A stretch of DNA of 64,000 bases from Flavobacteriales bacterium (GCA_020635725.1 JACJZF010000001.1:186001-250000); one strand, 5' to 3'; positions 1 to 9,757 are shown, counted from the first letter of the stretch. The notes: generated by a model not told the origin, from the sequence alone. A program made the numbers and translations.

Positions 1-383
1 CCAGCTACTCGTGGAACACCGGTGCGACAACGCCGACCATCAGCATCAGCACAGCCGGGAACTATTCCTGCGATGTGGTGGACGTGAACGGGTGCAGCTA
101 CCAGGTGAACATCACGGTGGTGGCCGATATCAGCACGGGTATCGCAACGCGTGAAGAAGATGGTGTGCGCCTCTACCCGATCCCGGCTGATGACGTCCTT
201 CACGTACTTGGCATGCCGGCTGGCCGAGCCTTCGAGGTGCTAGATGCGAACGGTCGTGAGGTGCTGCGCGGTGCTTCAACCACGTTGACCATCCTCGACG
301 TGGAAGGATTGGCTCCCGGCCTACACCTGCTTCGCTGGAATGAGGAAGGGAAGGCGCGCACGGCCCGCTTCATCAAGCAATGA
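1..383 (+). CDS. T9SS-secreted protein, C-terminal part (5' truncated by window)
   Basis: The frame is open from base 3, so only the C-terminal part of a larger secreted protein is present. The first visible stretch resembles the end of a PKD/SprB-type Ig-like repeat (a conserved NYSCDVVDVNGC segment). It is followed by a linker and an approximately 75-residue type IX secretion sorting domain with the typical RLYPIPADD start, a central DANGREV strand-turn and a terminal GLHLLRW strand. Such proteins are exported by Sec, then cross the outer membrane by T9SS and lose the C-terminal domain. The stop codon overlaps the ATG of the following LytTR gene (ATGA), suggesting co-translation. What the exported part does cannot be read from this fragment. 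Confidence 0.85.
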   Translation, partial: SYSWNTGATTPTISISTAGNYSCDVVDVNGCSYQVNITVVADISTGIATREEDGVRLYPIPADDVLHVLGMPAGRAFEVLDANGREVLRGASTTLTILDVEGLAPGLHLLRWNEEGKARTARFIKQ

Positions 384-706
384 CCTCGGACGGGCAGCAG
401 GCGGTCTTCCTGCGCGATGGCCGGCAGTGGAACCGCATCGCCGTGCACGAGCTCCTCTACCTCGAGGCCGATGACAACTGCACCACGGTGCACACGGCTA
501 CGCGGGACTACATCCTGTCGCGCATGCTGAAGGATGTGCTCGATGGCATCGCCGATCCGCGGATCGTACGCGTACACCGCAGCCATGCCGTGAACCTGGA
601 CCGAGTGACGGCCGTGAGCGACAACGGCCTGCACGTGGACGGACGTTGGTTCCCGATCGGTCGGAGCTACCGGGAGGAGGTGTTGGGTCGGTTGAAACTC
701 CTCTGA
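380..706 (+). CDS. LytTR DNA-binding domain protein (stand-alone)
   Basis: The 108-aa product is almost entirely one LytTR DNA-binding domain. The HELLYLEADDNCTTVHT strand pair, the LKDVLDGIADPRIVRVHRSHAVNLDRV core and a C-terminal PIGRSYREEVLGRL segment match the family pattern (YIxAxxNYvxv ... RiHRSyiVNl ... iPisrsy). No receiver domain precedes it, so it is an orphan DNA-binding protein rather than a full response regulator. It starts inside the stop codon of the T9SS gene upstream. A perfect direct repeat with 21-bp phasing, the geometry expected for LytTR dimers, begins within its last codons and lies before the next secreted-protein gene. Control of that gene and autoregulation are inference. 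Confidence 0.85.
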   Translation: MTSDGQQAVFLRDGRQWNRIAVHELLYLEADDNCTTVHTATRDYILSRMLKDVLDGIADPRIVRVHRSHAVNLDRVTAVSDNGLHVDGRWFPIGRSYREEVLGRLKLL

Positions 707-737
707 CGTTCACCCAACCGGTAGAGACGTTCACCCA
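705..737 (+). promoter_or_regulatory. Putative LytTR binding site: two 12-bp direct repeats, 21-bp phase
   Basis: GACGTTCACCCA occurs at 705-716 and again, identically, at 726-737. The start-to-start distance of 21 bp is two helical turns. Known LytTR regulators such as AgrA bind two 9-bp direct repeats with a GTT core separated by 12 bp, which is the same geometry and shares the ACGTTCA-like core. The site lies between the LytTR gene and the ATG of the beta-helix protein at 795. Binding by the adjacent LytTR protein is inference. Confidence 0.6.
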
Positions 738-794
738 TTGGCGCTGGACCCGGCTGCGCGCGCGAAGGAACTTGCCATCCCTACGTCCTGGGCC

Positions 795-3700
795 ATGCTC
801 GCTCGCCGAACGCTCATCCTGCTCGCGCTCCTGCTTCCGACCTTATCCCACGCGCAGCTCAACGGCAGTTACACGATCGACGCTGGCGGCGGTGGTGACT
901 ACACCAGCTTCACTGCTGCGATCGCCGACCTGACCACGCTCGGCATCACCGGCCCCGTGGTCTTCAGCGTGGCGAACGGCACCTACACCGAGCAGATCGT
1001 CCTGGGGAATGTGCCCGGGAACAGCAATGTCAACACCATCACCTTCCGCGGCGCGAGCCTGGACAGTTCGCTCGTCAGCCTCACGTCGGCCACGGGCACA
1101 ACGGCGCCCACCGTACGTATGAGCGGCGCTGATCGCGTGAGCTTCGAGCACATCACGATCTCACGCACGGGGAGCACCACCCTGCCGGGCAGCTGCGTGG
1201 ATTGGGAGACCGCGGTGGCGGATCCGAGCACGAGCTCACAGTACATCTTCTTTCGCCATTGCCGCTTCACGAACGTGAGCACCAACGGCAATGCCATGCT
1301 CGTTCGAGGCTTGGCGGAGAACAATGAACGCAACGTGGTCTTCGATCACTGCCGCTTCGAGGGAGGCTTCACAGGTGTGCAGTGGAGCATGGACTACTCC
1401 CAATTGACGCTGGAGGTGAGGAACAGCGTATTCACCGGTCAACGCTCGCGGTGCATTCAGCTGATGAACGCCGGCACCGGCGACCCGGAGGTGTACATCG
1501 AGGACAATGAGATCACAGGGCCTGTGCTCAACGGGAGCACGGCGGTGGAAGTGGCGCACAATTCCAACCTGCTGCAGATCTGCCGCAACCGCGTGGTGGC
1601 CAATGCGCCGAGCGGCGTGGGCATGAGCATCACCTGCGACGGTGCCGACCCCGTGTGGACGGTCGTTCGCAACAACATGATCATCGGTGCCTCGACGGCC
1701 AAGGGATTGGTGGTGACCGGTACAGCGAACGGGCTCGGCATCATCAACAACTCCATCAGCGTGGCCTTCGGCCGAGGACTGGAACTCACCGCCACGGGTA
1801 CCGGGAACCTGCTGTTGGGCAATGCGGTTCGCGCCACTACGTACCCTCTTTACCATACCGGTGGCATGAGCTTCGATCAGGCGGACCATAACGTGCTCCA
1901 TGCCAGCGGTGCGAGCTGGGTGCTATGGGGCGGCGCAGCATACACGGAACTCGGAGCCTTGCAGTGCGCCACAGGCAAGCATCTGCATTCCGTCCAGGCG
2001 GACCCCTTGTTCATTAGCAACACCGGCGATCTCCATCTGCAGGCCGGCTCACCCTGCCTCGGCCAGGGCGCCACGGCGATCGGCCTGTGGCAGGACCTCG
2101 ACGGGGAGGTGCGCAGCCTGCCCGTTGCCACTCCACCGGACATCGGCGCGGACGAGGTCGACGGGATATGCACAGGCCTCGCGGGCACCTACCTCATCGG
2201 TTCGTCCGGTGCGGCGGATCACGCCACCTTCAACGATGCGCTGAACGCCTTGAAGGGCTGCGGCATCTCCGGCCCGGTGATCTTCGAGGTGGAGGATGGC
2301 ACCTACACGGAGCGTTTGGCGATCGGACCCATCAAGGGGACGAGCAGCGTGAACACGGTGACCTTCCGCGGACAGGCGCTGGACAGCACCAGCGTAACGC
2401 TGAACACCCCTTCGCTCACGAGCACCTTCTCCGCACCCAACTATCTGATCCGCTGCGATGGTTGCTCCCACATCCGGTTCGAGCATATGACCTTGTCCCG
2501 ATCCGCATCGTTCAATTATTCCCGCGTGGTGGAATTGGACCCGGCATGCTTCCCCATCACCGACCTTCGGCTCAGCCATTGCCGGGTCATGAACGGCAAC
2601 GCGCTCACGACGAACGCCTCGCTGATCTACCGGAGCGGCGCACCGTTCACAGAGTCCGCTTCGTACACCTTGGAGCGTTGCGCGCTGATCGGTGGATTCT
2701 GTGCGTTGGAGTCCGTACCCATCGGACAGGGCTCTATGGATACCGTCTCGGTCTTGCGGTGTGAAAGGCCTTCCGGAGCCAACGGGTTCCGGCTGGGGAA
2801 CAACTCCGGCCCGATCACCATCGAGGGCAACTCGATCGTCATGGGCACCACACGCGGGATCGAGCTCACATCCATCAGAGGGGCTGTTCGCGTGATGGCC
2901 AATACGATCACCGGCGGAACAGGTAGCACCTCGCTCGGGATGAACCTCGCGAACCTCGACCCACCTCCGCCGGCCCGCGCGCTCGTAGCCAACAATGCCA
3001 TCACGGTGAACGGGGTGGGCATCGCAGTGGGGGGGATCAACACCCGCATTGACCTCGTGCACAACAGCGTCCACAGCTGGGGGACCAACAGTCCGGCGTT
3101 CCGTTCGTTCGCCATCGCTCCTCCTACCGACTTCAACATCCTCAACAACGTCTTCAGTGCCGCGGACGATGTGGCGTTGACATTCAACACTACCGGCATC
3201 ATCGCATCCAACAACTGCTTCCACCGGAGCTCGGCCGGCCCGGTCGTCACGTGGAACGGCACCTCCTACACCACCGTCACCGCCTTGCAGGCGGGATCCG
3301 GCACGCACGCCGCATCAGTGTTCGCGGATCCGCATTTCTACGACCCGTTGGCCGACCTGCACAGCTACGGCATGGAGCTCGATGCCGCTGCCACGCCGCT
3401 CCCGGGCATTGTCACGGACATCGATGGCGAGCCGCGCGACCCCACCACGCCGGACATGGGTTGCGACGAATTCGTCCCCCAACTATGGGCCGAGGCCTTC
3501 AACACCTGCGGAGCCACCGACCCCATCACCAGCACCGGTAGCGGCACCGATCAGTGGATCTACAAGGACCGCAAGGTGGTGGCACGCTTCAACGACAATG
3601 GCCAGAACCTAGGCACGGTGAACATGAACGTGTACCTGCACAACGGACCGGTGCGCCAAAGCCTACTTGGACAGCACTACCTGGACCGCAACTGGCAGCT

Positions 3701-4535
3701 CATCACCCAGAACCCCATCGCTGCCGGTGCCATCGTGCGTCTCTTCCACAGCGGAGATGAATTCAGCGCATACGCCACCGCCGATCCCCTAGTGAGCGCA
3801 TACGCCGATGCCGGAGTGGCCCATTATGCGGGGGTCGCCGAGGATTGCGACCTCGCGAACAACGGCGGCAGCAACCTCTGGGCGACCTACTTCCCGGCTT
3901 CGCCGGCCACGGAGCCGCGCATCCAATCCGCCGGCGGAACGCACGGATACACCGCGGTTGTAGGCGATGATGGCGAACTCTACATCACCAACATGGGCCT
4001 GCCGCTACCCGTGGAGCTCCTCGCATTCGGTGCAGACCGAGTGGATGCACACCATGTACGCGTCGTGTGGACAACAGGCTCGGAGCGAATCAATGCGGGC
4101 TTCGAGGTATGGCGTCGCATGGAAGGCGAGAGCGAGTTCACGGCCGTGGGCTGGGTCGCAGGGGCGGGCAACAGCGCAACGCCGCTTGATTACGCATGGG
4201 TCGATGTGAACCCCTCCGCATCCGTGAGCTATTACCGGCTTCGGCAGCTGGACACGGAGGGAGGCGCGGTGCTGAGCGATCAAGTGGCTGTAGAGGGCGC
4301 ACGCACGATGCGGTTGAGCGCGTTCCCGAATCCCGCGCATGATCAGCTTACGCTGAGCGGCATTACCGAGGATGTCGTTCGTCTGGACCTGCTCGATGCA
4401 TGGGGCCGCCTCGTGAGGAGCTGGCCCGCAAGCGTGAGGGTGAATGGTCTCGGCGATCTGCCCCGAGGAGCCTATGCGCTGGTGCTCTCGTTCGTGAACG
4501 GATCCTCTGAATTCATGCGCCTCGTGCTGGAGTGA
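795..4535 (+). CDS. T9SS-secreted right-handed beta-helix protein, two tandem passenger units
   Basis: The 1246-aa product starts with a clear signal peptide (MLARRTLILLALLLPTLSHA). I chose ATG 795 over an in-frame TTG at 738 because translation from 795 puts the signal peptide at the N-terminus. Two homologous units of about 450 residues follow; each opens with a DYTSFTAAI or DHATFNDAL segment, then GPVxFxVxxGTYTE and NTxTFRG, and continues with parallel beta-helix rungs rich in NN and HNS. A fibronectin-like segment (VRVVWTTGSERINAGFEVW) and a C-terminal sorting domain beginning FPNPAHDQ complete the protein. It is probably a T9SS-exported cell-surface or released protein; carbohydrate binding or cleavage is possible, but no catalytic residues could be assigned. 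The LytTR-type repeat at 705-737 is immediately upstream. Confidence 0.85.
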   Translation: MLARRTLILLALLLPTLSHAQLNGSYTIDAGGGGDYTSFTAAIADLTTLGITGPVVFSVANGTYTEQIVLGNVPGNSNVNTITFRGASLDSSLVSLTSATGTTAPTVRMSGADRVSFEHITISRTGSTTLPGSCVDWETAVADPSTSSQYIFFRHCRFTNVSTNGNAMLVRGLAENNERNVVFDHCRFEGGFTGVQWSMDYSQLTLEVRNSVFTGQRSRCIQLMNAGTGDPEVYIEDNEITGPVLNGSTAVEVAHNSNLLQICRNRVVANAPSGVGMSITCDGADPVWTVVRNNMIIGASTAKGLVVTGTANGLGIINNSISVAFGRGLELTATGTGNLLLGNAVRATTYPLYHTGGMSFDQADHNVLHASGASWVLWGGAAYTELGALQCATGKHLHSVQADPLFISNTGDLHLQAGSPCLGQGATAIGLWQDLDGEVRSLPVATPPDIGADEVDGICTGLAGTYLIGSSGAADHATFNDALNALKGCGISGPVIFEVEDGTYTERLAIGPIKGTSSVNTVTFRGQALDSTSVTLNTPSLTSTFSAPNYLIRCDGCSHIRFEHMTLSRSASFNYSRVVELDPACFPITDLRLSHCRVMNGNALTTNASLIYRSGAPFTESASYTLERCALIGGFCALESVPIGQGSMDTVSVLRCERPSGANGFRLGNNSGPITIEGNSIVMGTTRGIELTSIRGAVRVMANTITGGTGSTSLGMNLANLDPPPPARALVANNAITVNGVGIAVGGINTRIDLVHNSVHSWGTNSPAFRSFAIAPPTDFNILNNVFSAADDVALTFNTTGIIASNNCFHRSSAGPVVTWNGTSYTTVTALQAGSGTHAASVFADPHFYDPLADLHSYGMELDAAATPLPGIVTDIDGEPRDPTTPDMGCDEFVPQLWAEAFNTCGATDPITSTGSGTDQWIYKDRKVVARFNDNGQNLGTVNMNVYLHNGPVRQSLLGQHYLDRNWQLITQNPIAAGAIVRLFHSGDEFSAYATADPLVSAYADAGVAHYAGVAEDCDLANNGGSNLWATYFPASPATEPRIQSAGGTHGYTAVVGDDGELYITNMGLPLPVELLAFGADRVDAHHVRVVWTTGSERINAGFEVWRRMEGESEFTAVGWVAGAGNSATPLDYAWVDVNPSASVSYYRLRQLDTEGGAVLSDQVAVEGARTMRLSAFPNPAHDQLTLSGITEDVVRLDLLDAWGRLVRSWPASVRVNGLGDLPRGAYALVLSFVNGSSEFMRLVLE

Positions 4536-4571
4536 GGCGGAAGGCATCCGGTTGGATTACCTTCACCGGAC

Positions 4572-5006
4572 ATGGCCGCCATGGACTATCGCGACACGAC
4601 CATCGCCACGCTGCAACGCATGCAGCCTGACTACCTGGAGGTACAGTACAAGCCCGGCTGCCTGCTCGGCACCAGCGCTCTGGGCGAAGTGGCGCACAAC
4701 CGGCGCGAGCTCATGGGCAAAGGGCGTTACGCCATGCTCAGCATCATACCCGAGGATTCGGATTTCCAGCTCAGCGCGCTCGGCGTGGACCACCTCGCCG
4801 ACGACCGCGAGCAGGGCGCGTTATGGGCCATCGCCGTGGTGACGCGTGCGAACATGATCGAGATGGTGCTCAAGCTCTACTTCGGGTACTACCCCTGGCT
4901 GAAGCGCCTGCGCGTGACCGACGATGAACAGGAGGCGCGCACCTGGATGCAAGAGCAGCTCACCGAGTTGCGCGCGGCACTGAGCCCCGGGGCGGCCGGT
5001 CAGTGA
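4572..5006 (+). CDS. Conserved hypothetical, STAS/SpoIIAA-like (DUF7793-type) protein
   Basis: The 144-aa soluble protein lacks a signal peptide or membrane segment. The order of strands and helices (DYLEVQYKPGC, then GKGRYAMLSIIPEDSDF, then a central GALWAIAVVTRANMIEMVLKLYF and a C-terminal EARTWMQEQL helix) resembles the STAS/SEC14-like proteins of Bacteroidota, where the conserved helix start carries no strict catalytic residue. I infer the family by pattern only. A second ATG at 4581 could be the start. The end overlaps the convergent peptidase gene by 7 bp, so the two genes share their stop region. Confidence 0.6.
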   Translation: MAAMDYRDTTIATLQRMQPDYLEVQYKPGCLLGTSALGEVAHNRRELMGKGRYAMLSIIPEDSDFQLSALGVDHLADDREQGALWAIAVVTRANMIEMVLKLYFGYYPWLKRLRVTDDEQEARTWMQEQLTELRAALSPGAAGQ

Positions 5007-7057
5007 GGGGCGGCGGTCCAGCGCGCCAACCAGCCGAACACGGTATCGTGCCACTGCTTCGAGTTGCGCGGCTTCAGCACCCAGTGGTTCTCATCGGGGA
5101 AGAATAGGAGCTCCGACGGCACGCCTTTGCGCTGCAGCGCCGTGAAGGCCGCGATGCCCTGCTCCACCGGGATGCGGTGATCGAGCTCGCTGTGCACGAT
5201 CAGCATGGGCACCTGCCAGTCGTTGGTGAATAGCGCGGGGTTGAAGTTGTCGTACACCTCGGGCGTATCGAACACGCTCGCTCCGTTCTCCCAATCGGTG
5301 AACCACTGCTCCTCGGTGGTGTAGCCCATGCTGCGCTGATCGAACACGCCGTCGTGCGACACCAGGCACTTCCAGGGCTGGTTCCACTGGCTGGCGATCC
5401 AGTTCACCATGAAGCCGCCGTAGGATGCGCCCAGCGCGGCGGCGCGGTCGGCGTCGAGGAACGGATACTGCTTCAGTGCATGATCCCAACCCTTCTGCAG
5501 GTCGATGAGGGGGATGTCGCCCCAATGCAGCCGGATCGCATCGCAGAAGGCCTGCCCGTAGCCCGTGCTGCCATGGAAGTCGATCATCACCACGGCGTAT
5601 CCGGCGCCGGCGTACGTCTGCGCGTTCCAACGGTAGCTCCACATATCGCCGAAGCTGCCTTGCGGACCACCGTGGATGAGGAAGGCCACCGGGTACTTCT
5701 TCCCTTCGATGTACCCGGCAGGCTTCACCACGTAACCATGCACGGTTTCATTGGCATGGCCCGGGAACGTGAATTGCTCGTACGCGCCGAACTCCTTCTG
5801 CTGAAGCCCGGCGTTCACCCGCGTGAGGTTCACGGCGCCCTCATCGATGAGCTTGGCCTTCGGGCCGCTGGCGAACAGTACGCTCGGGCTGTTCATGGCG
5901 CTCTTCAGGAACACGAAGCCTTTCGGCAGCTCCACGTATGCATCCATGTGGCCATCCTTCGATAGCGGAGTCACGGCGCCGCTCCCCACATCGATGCGGA
6001 ATAGCCGGTGTCTTCCGAGGTCGTCGGCGGTCACCAGCAGGTGCTGCCCATCGCGGCTCCAGCACATCTGCTCCACGCTGCGATCCCATGCGGTCGCGAG
6101 CGGGGCCTCGGTGCCGGTGGTCAGGTCGAGCACGCGCAGCTCGAAGCGATCGGCCTCGAAGCCGGGTCGCTTCATGGCCTTGTAAGCGAGCCGTTTGCCA
6201 TCGGGCGACACGCGCGGACTGGCGTCCCACGCCTTGTTGGCCGCCGTGAGGTTGCGCGCGGCCCCGCCACCGATGGGCACCGAGAAGACATCGAAGTTGG
6301 TGCTCCAGGGCTCATCGTTCCCGGCGATGCGCGCGGCATAGAAGACCGTTCCGCCATCGGGGGAAACCTCGAAATCGCCTTCGTCGCCGAAGGGCTTCCC
6401 GGGCACATCGCCGTCGAGGCCGGGCGTGAGCGCGGTGAGCTTCCCGCTTTCGAAATCGACGTGGAAGAGGTGGTTGCGCGTGCCGTCGGTGTAGGTGTCC
6501 CAGTGGCGCACGAACAGCTTCTCGTACACCGTGCCGCTCCCGCCCTTCGGTTCGCGCTGCGCGCGCACGGTGAGCTCCACCTCATCCTCCGTAGCGCTGG
6601 GAATCACGGCCAGCGCCACCACGGCGCCCTTCCCGTTCGGCAGGATCCGGTAGGCCTGCACATCCAACGGCAAGCGCGTGAGCTGCGTGGCATCGCGTCC
6701 TTCGGCGTCGGCGCGCCAGAGCTGGTTAAGCCCGCCCTCGCGCGCGCTCAGGAACACGATGGAAGTCCCACCGGGCATCCATCGCGCGTCGCTGAATCCC
6801 GCATCGCTGAGGGGAAGGCGCGTCTCGGGCTCCTTCGGCGCATCGAGCCGCTTGAGCCAGAGCGAACGCACGCCGCGGTTCTTCTCCATGTCGGTGGATC
6901 GCACGGCGAACAGGGCGCGCGTGCCGTCGTCGCTCACGCTCAGTCCGCTGATGCGGTCGAGCAGGAGCATGTCGTCATACGTGAAGGGCGTGCGCTGGGC
7001 GGAAACGGAGCATGTGGCGAGCAGCAGGCCCACCGCGGCGATGGAGGTCTTCATCAT
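5000..7057 (-). CDS. S9 family prolyl oligopeptidase (secreted dipeptidyl/acylaminoacyl peptidase)
   Basis: The 685-aa protein has a signal peptide (ends CSVSAQ), an N-terminal beta-propeller with WD40-like PD40 repeats (several SxDGxxL/F blades) and a C-terminal alpha/beta-hydrolase domain. The catalytic triad is visible: Ser545 in GASYGGF, Asp626 in HSELDHRIP and His658 in PDENHW. The oxyanion-hole region LIHGGPQGSFGD is present. The family cleaves short peptides, usually after Pro or Ala or at acylated N-termini, in the periplasm or outside the cell. It is convergent with, and overlaps by 7 bp, the small gene at 4572. Confidence 0.93.
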   Translation of the reverse strand: MMKTSIAAVGLLLATCSVSAQRTPFTYDDMLLLDRISGLSVSDDGTRALFAVRSTDMEKNRGVRSLWLKRLDAPKEPETRLPLSDAGFSDARWMPGGTSIVFLSAREGGLNQLWRADAEGRDATQLTRLPLDVQAYRILPNGKGAVVALAVIPSATEDEVELTVRAQREPKGGSGTVYEKLFVRHWDTYTDGTRNHLFHVDFESGKLTALTPGLDGDVPGKPFGDEGDFEVSPDGGTVFYAARIAGNDEPWSTNFDVFSVPIGGGAARNLTAANKAWDASPRVSPDGKRLAYKAMKRPGFEADRFELRVLDLTTGTEAPLATAWDRSVEQMCWSRDGQHLLVTADDLGRHRLFRIDVGSGAVTPLSKDGHMDAYVELPKGFVFLKSAMNSPSVLFASGPKAKLIDEGAVNLTRVNAGLQQKEFGAYEQFTFPGHANETVHGYVVKPAGYIEGKKYPVAFLIHGGPQGSFGDMWSYRWNAQTYAGAGYAVVMIDFHGSTGYGQAFCDAIRLHWGDIPLIDLQKGWDHALKQYPFLDADRAAALGASYGGFMVNWIASQWNQPWKCLVSHDGVFDQRSMGYTTEEQWFTDWENGASVFDTPEVYDNFNPALFTNDWQVPMLIVHSELDHRIPVEQGIAAFTALQRKGVPSELLFFPDENHWVLKPRNSKQWHDTVFGWLARWTAAPH

Positions 7058-7096
7058 GGAGCGAAGATGGCGAAAGCGCTCCGTGCCGGGAACGGC

Positions 7097-7456
7097 TCAG
7101 CGCTTGGGCGTGGCGCGCCAGAGGGCCGCCAGCGCCAGCACCGCGATCAAGAGGCCGAGGAACTCGCGCACCACCTCGATGTGCGGCTCGTGCGCCTGCA
7201 TGCTCCCGGTGATCGTAGGGAATCCCAAGCGCGCCCATTCGATCATGCCGGGCAGCATGGTGAGCATCCACACGGCGAGGGTGAGGGCGTAGATGCCCAC
7301 GATCCGGCGGTCAGCACGCCCCACGAGCGCGCCGATGAACATCAGCGCGGTGAGTCCGTAGGCCAGCACCCAGATCACGGAATCGGGGTCGTTGAGGTTC
7401 AGCAGGGCGAAGCCGATGAAGGCCACGGCACCGAGGATGAGGAGTGCTTTTCGCAT
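7097..7456 (-). CDS. TMEM220-family small membrane protein
   Basis: The 119-aa protein has four predicted transmembrane segments (about residues 4-19, 26-44, 52-70 and 98-113). It carries the NLNDPDSVIWVLAYG stretch, characteristic of the transmembrane 220 family (a ND-P-D motif followed by Trp and Tyr), which is conserved from bacteria to vertebrates without a known function. It begins 3 bp after the stop of the TonB-dependent receptor gene, so it is probably the distal gene of that transcript. Confidence 0.75.
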   Translation of the reverse strand: MRKALLILGAVAFIGFALLNLNDPDSVIWVLAYGLTALMFIGALVGRADRRIVGIYALTLAVWMLTMLPGMIEWARLGFPTITGSMQAHEPHIEVVREFLGLLIAVLALAALWRATPKR

Positions 7457-7459
7457 GGT

Positions 7460-9757
7460 TCAGAATTCGATACGGTAACTGAGATTGGGGATGAGGCCGA
7501 GCTGGTAGCGTGTGACCAGCTCTCCTTTACGCGTGTCGAAGTACTGGAAGGCCTCGTTGCGAGCATCCGTCGCGTTCAGCAGGTCCAATGCCCACATGCC
7601 CGTTCTGCCCGTGCGCTCGCGCTTCAGGTACACCCGCACATCCAACCGGAACACCCCGCTGTACCGCCCGGAGTATTCGGCCGGATTCGGCTCCGCAGCC
7701 GTGGGCACGGGTGTGAATCGCTGCCCGCCCATGCCGCTCGCCCGGAGGTTCAGGCCCCAGATCCGCTTCACTGATTCCTTCTGCTTGGCGTATTCCTTTC
7801 CGATGGTCGCATTGACGATATGCCGCGTGTCCCAACGTGAGTCGTGGTCCTTCTCATCATCGAACCAATAACTGGATCGGAAGAGCGTGGCGTTCGCGAG
7901 GAAATAGAGCCCGTTCACCATATCGCGCTCCAAGGAGAGGCTCCCTCCTTGATTGAGCGCTTCACCGAGTTCCAACAACGTCAGCGGGTAAACACCATCC
8001 CATTCGTTCAGCAAGCTGTAGCCTGCCTGCGCAGGCACGCCGATGAGGTGCTGACGGAACAATGCTGCCGTGCCTCGAAGCATAGGACCGAAGGAATGCT
8101 CGTAGCGCGCGTCGAGATCAACGGACCGTGTGAGTCCGATACCGGTGTTATCGATCGTGACCGGCTCGCCGCCGTCGGGCCATTGCCGCCGCACCGCGTA
8201 GTTCTGCACCCGTGGAAGCTGGCTGCGCTGACCCATGGCCAGAACGACACGACCATGCACACCCGTGGCAACCTGGAGCGAGATGCGAGGCTCTGGTACG
8301 GCCGAGGCATTGGCCGTCCAATGGGCATAGGCGAGTCCTATGTCTGCGCGCACACGTTCCGAGAAGCTGTGCTCCAAGCGCGCGTATGGGCGAACGAGCC
8401 ATCCATCGACACCCTCGGTGAGCCATGAGACCTCCTTGCGCACCAAGCGATTCATGGCCTGTGCACCCACTTGGAGCGCTGTGCGCGCATGGAGTGCGAC
8501 GCGCAGCGATGAGTTGATCGAGGCCTTGCTCTCACGTAATGCATTACGAACGGTGGCAGCATCCCGATCATTGGCGAGGGAATACACCTCTGTACGTTCC
8601 TGATCATTCGATGAGAGCGCGAGGGTGGTCTTCCAAAGCGACCGCGAACCGAATCGTCGCTCAATGGCCACACCGGCCGCGCCCATACGCGCCCTGTACT
8701 TGATGTCCTGGCTGTCCTTGTCGAATTCCCAAACGGCGCTGTCCTTGGCGTTGAAGACGTTCGCGCTCATGCCAACCATGCCGAAGACCAGGATGTCCGT
8801 GCGCGCTCCAGCAGGGAGCGAGACAGTGAAAGCGAGATCCTGGAAGGTGATTGCCTCTTCGCCCAGATCTACGCCCATGGAGCTAAGAAGACCCAGCGTG
8901 GAATAACGGTAGTTGACCAGATAGCTCGCCCCCGCCCCGCGCCGGAAGGGACCCTCCGTGCTCAGATCGATACCGAGCAGTCCTGCCTGGGCCGTGTACG
9001 CTTGTCGCTCGTGTGATCCTCGCCGAAGCCTGAGGTCCATGATGCCCCCGAGCGCGTTACCGAATGGCGCGGACATGCTCCCGGTGAGCAGCCGTGATGG
9101 AGCAAGCATCTGCGCGCTGAGTATGGTTGTTCCTCCGCCAGTGAGTGTCGGCAGGTCACTTGCGGTGCCTGCATTGGTTAGGTGATTGGGTGTAACGATC
9201 TCAGCTCCTTCCAAGAGCCATGCATTGGAGCCCGGGTCATTGCCGCGAACCGACATGTGGTTGGCTTGGTCATTCACCGCGGCGACACCGGCGTAACTCA
9301 TTGCGACGCGCGCGGGGTCGAAGAATGTGGCGGGGTAGCGTAGGCTTCGCTCAACGGTGAGCCGGTCAACGCCGATGGCGTCCATGCGCAGGGGTCGAAA
9401 GGCCTGCACCTCGAACGTCCCAAGCTCCGTGACTGCCCGCTCCAGACTCAATTCCACGACCTCTTCCTTACCGGCCCGCACCCAGACCTCATTCAGCTCA
9501 ACTGCGCGGAAGCCCGCATGACTCGCTTGCAGCGTATAGATACCTGTGGGCAGTGCATCGAAACGAAAGACCCCTGCGGTGTCCGTCTCGGTACCGGCCA
9601 TCGTATCGGTTGAAATGACCACCAAGCGCGCGCCTGTCAGCGCAGCACCCTCAGAGACCCTGACACGGCCGGCCAATGAACCACTGGTCTGCGCGTGTGC
9701 CGCCCAGGGCAGCAACGCGAATGATAGAAGAAAAGCCCAGGCACCCTCACGCATCAA
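7460..9757 (-). CDS. TonB-dependent receptor with N-terminal CarboxypepD_reg-like domain
   Basis: The 765-aa protein has a signal peptide (ends WAAHAQ) followed by a carboxypeptidase-regulatory-like beta domain (SGSLAGRVRVSEGAALTGARL through TLQASHAGFRAVELNEV, about residues 25-110). A plug domain follows (VDRLTVERSLRYPATFFDPAR ... MSVRGNDPGSNAWLLEG) and then a 22-strand-type barrel ending in an aromatic C-terminus (LSYRIEF). No SusD partner is adjacent, so a peptide, metal-complex or other small substrate is as likely as a glycan. The substrate cannot be read from the sequence. TAGGTTCG, near the Bacteroidota -7 consensus, lies about 10 bp before the start codon. Confidence 0.9.
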   Translation of the reverse strand: MMREGAWAFLLSFALLPWAAHAQTSGSLAGRVRVSEGAALTGARLVVISTDTMAGTETDTAGVFRFDALPTGIYTLQASHAGFRAVELNEVWVRAGKEEVVELSLERAVTELGTFEVQAFRPLRMDAIGVDRLTVERSLRYPATFFDPARVAMSYAGVAAVNDQANHMSVRGNDPGSNAWLLEGAEIVTPNHLTNAGTASDLPTLTGGGTTILSAQMLAPSRLLTGSMSAPFGNALGGIMDLRLRRGSHERQAYTAQAGLLGIDLSTEGPFRRGAGASYLVNYRYSTLGLLSSMGVDLGEEAITFQDLAFTVSLPAGARTDILVFGMVGMSANVFNAKDSAVWEFDKDSQDIKYRARMGAAGVAIERRFGSRSLWKTTLALSSNDQERTEVYSLANDRDAATVRNALRESKASINSSLRVALHARTALQVGAQAMNRLVRKEVSWLTEGVDGWLVRPYARLEHSFSERVRADIGLAYAHWTANASAVPEPRISLQVATGVHGRVVLAMGQRSQLPRVQNYAVRRQWPDGGEPVTIDNTGIGLTRSVDLDARYEHSFGPMLRGTAALFRQHLIGVPAQAGYSLLNEWDGVYPLTLLELGEALNQGGSLSLERDMVNGLYFLANATLFRSSYWFDDEKDHDSRWDTRHIVNATIGKEYAKQKESVKRIWGLNLRASGMGGQRFTPVPTAAEPNPAEYSGRYSGVFRLDVRVYLKRERTGRTGMWALDLLNATDARNEAFQYFDTRKGELVTRYQLGLIPNLSYRIEF

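Noticed and set aside
4572..5006. Assigning the small protein as an anti-sigma-factor antagonist
   Set aside because: The STAS-like impression is based on strand and helix pattern only; the phosphorylatable Ser motif of SpoIIAA is not seen.
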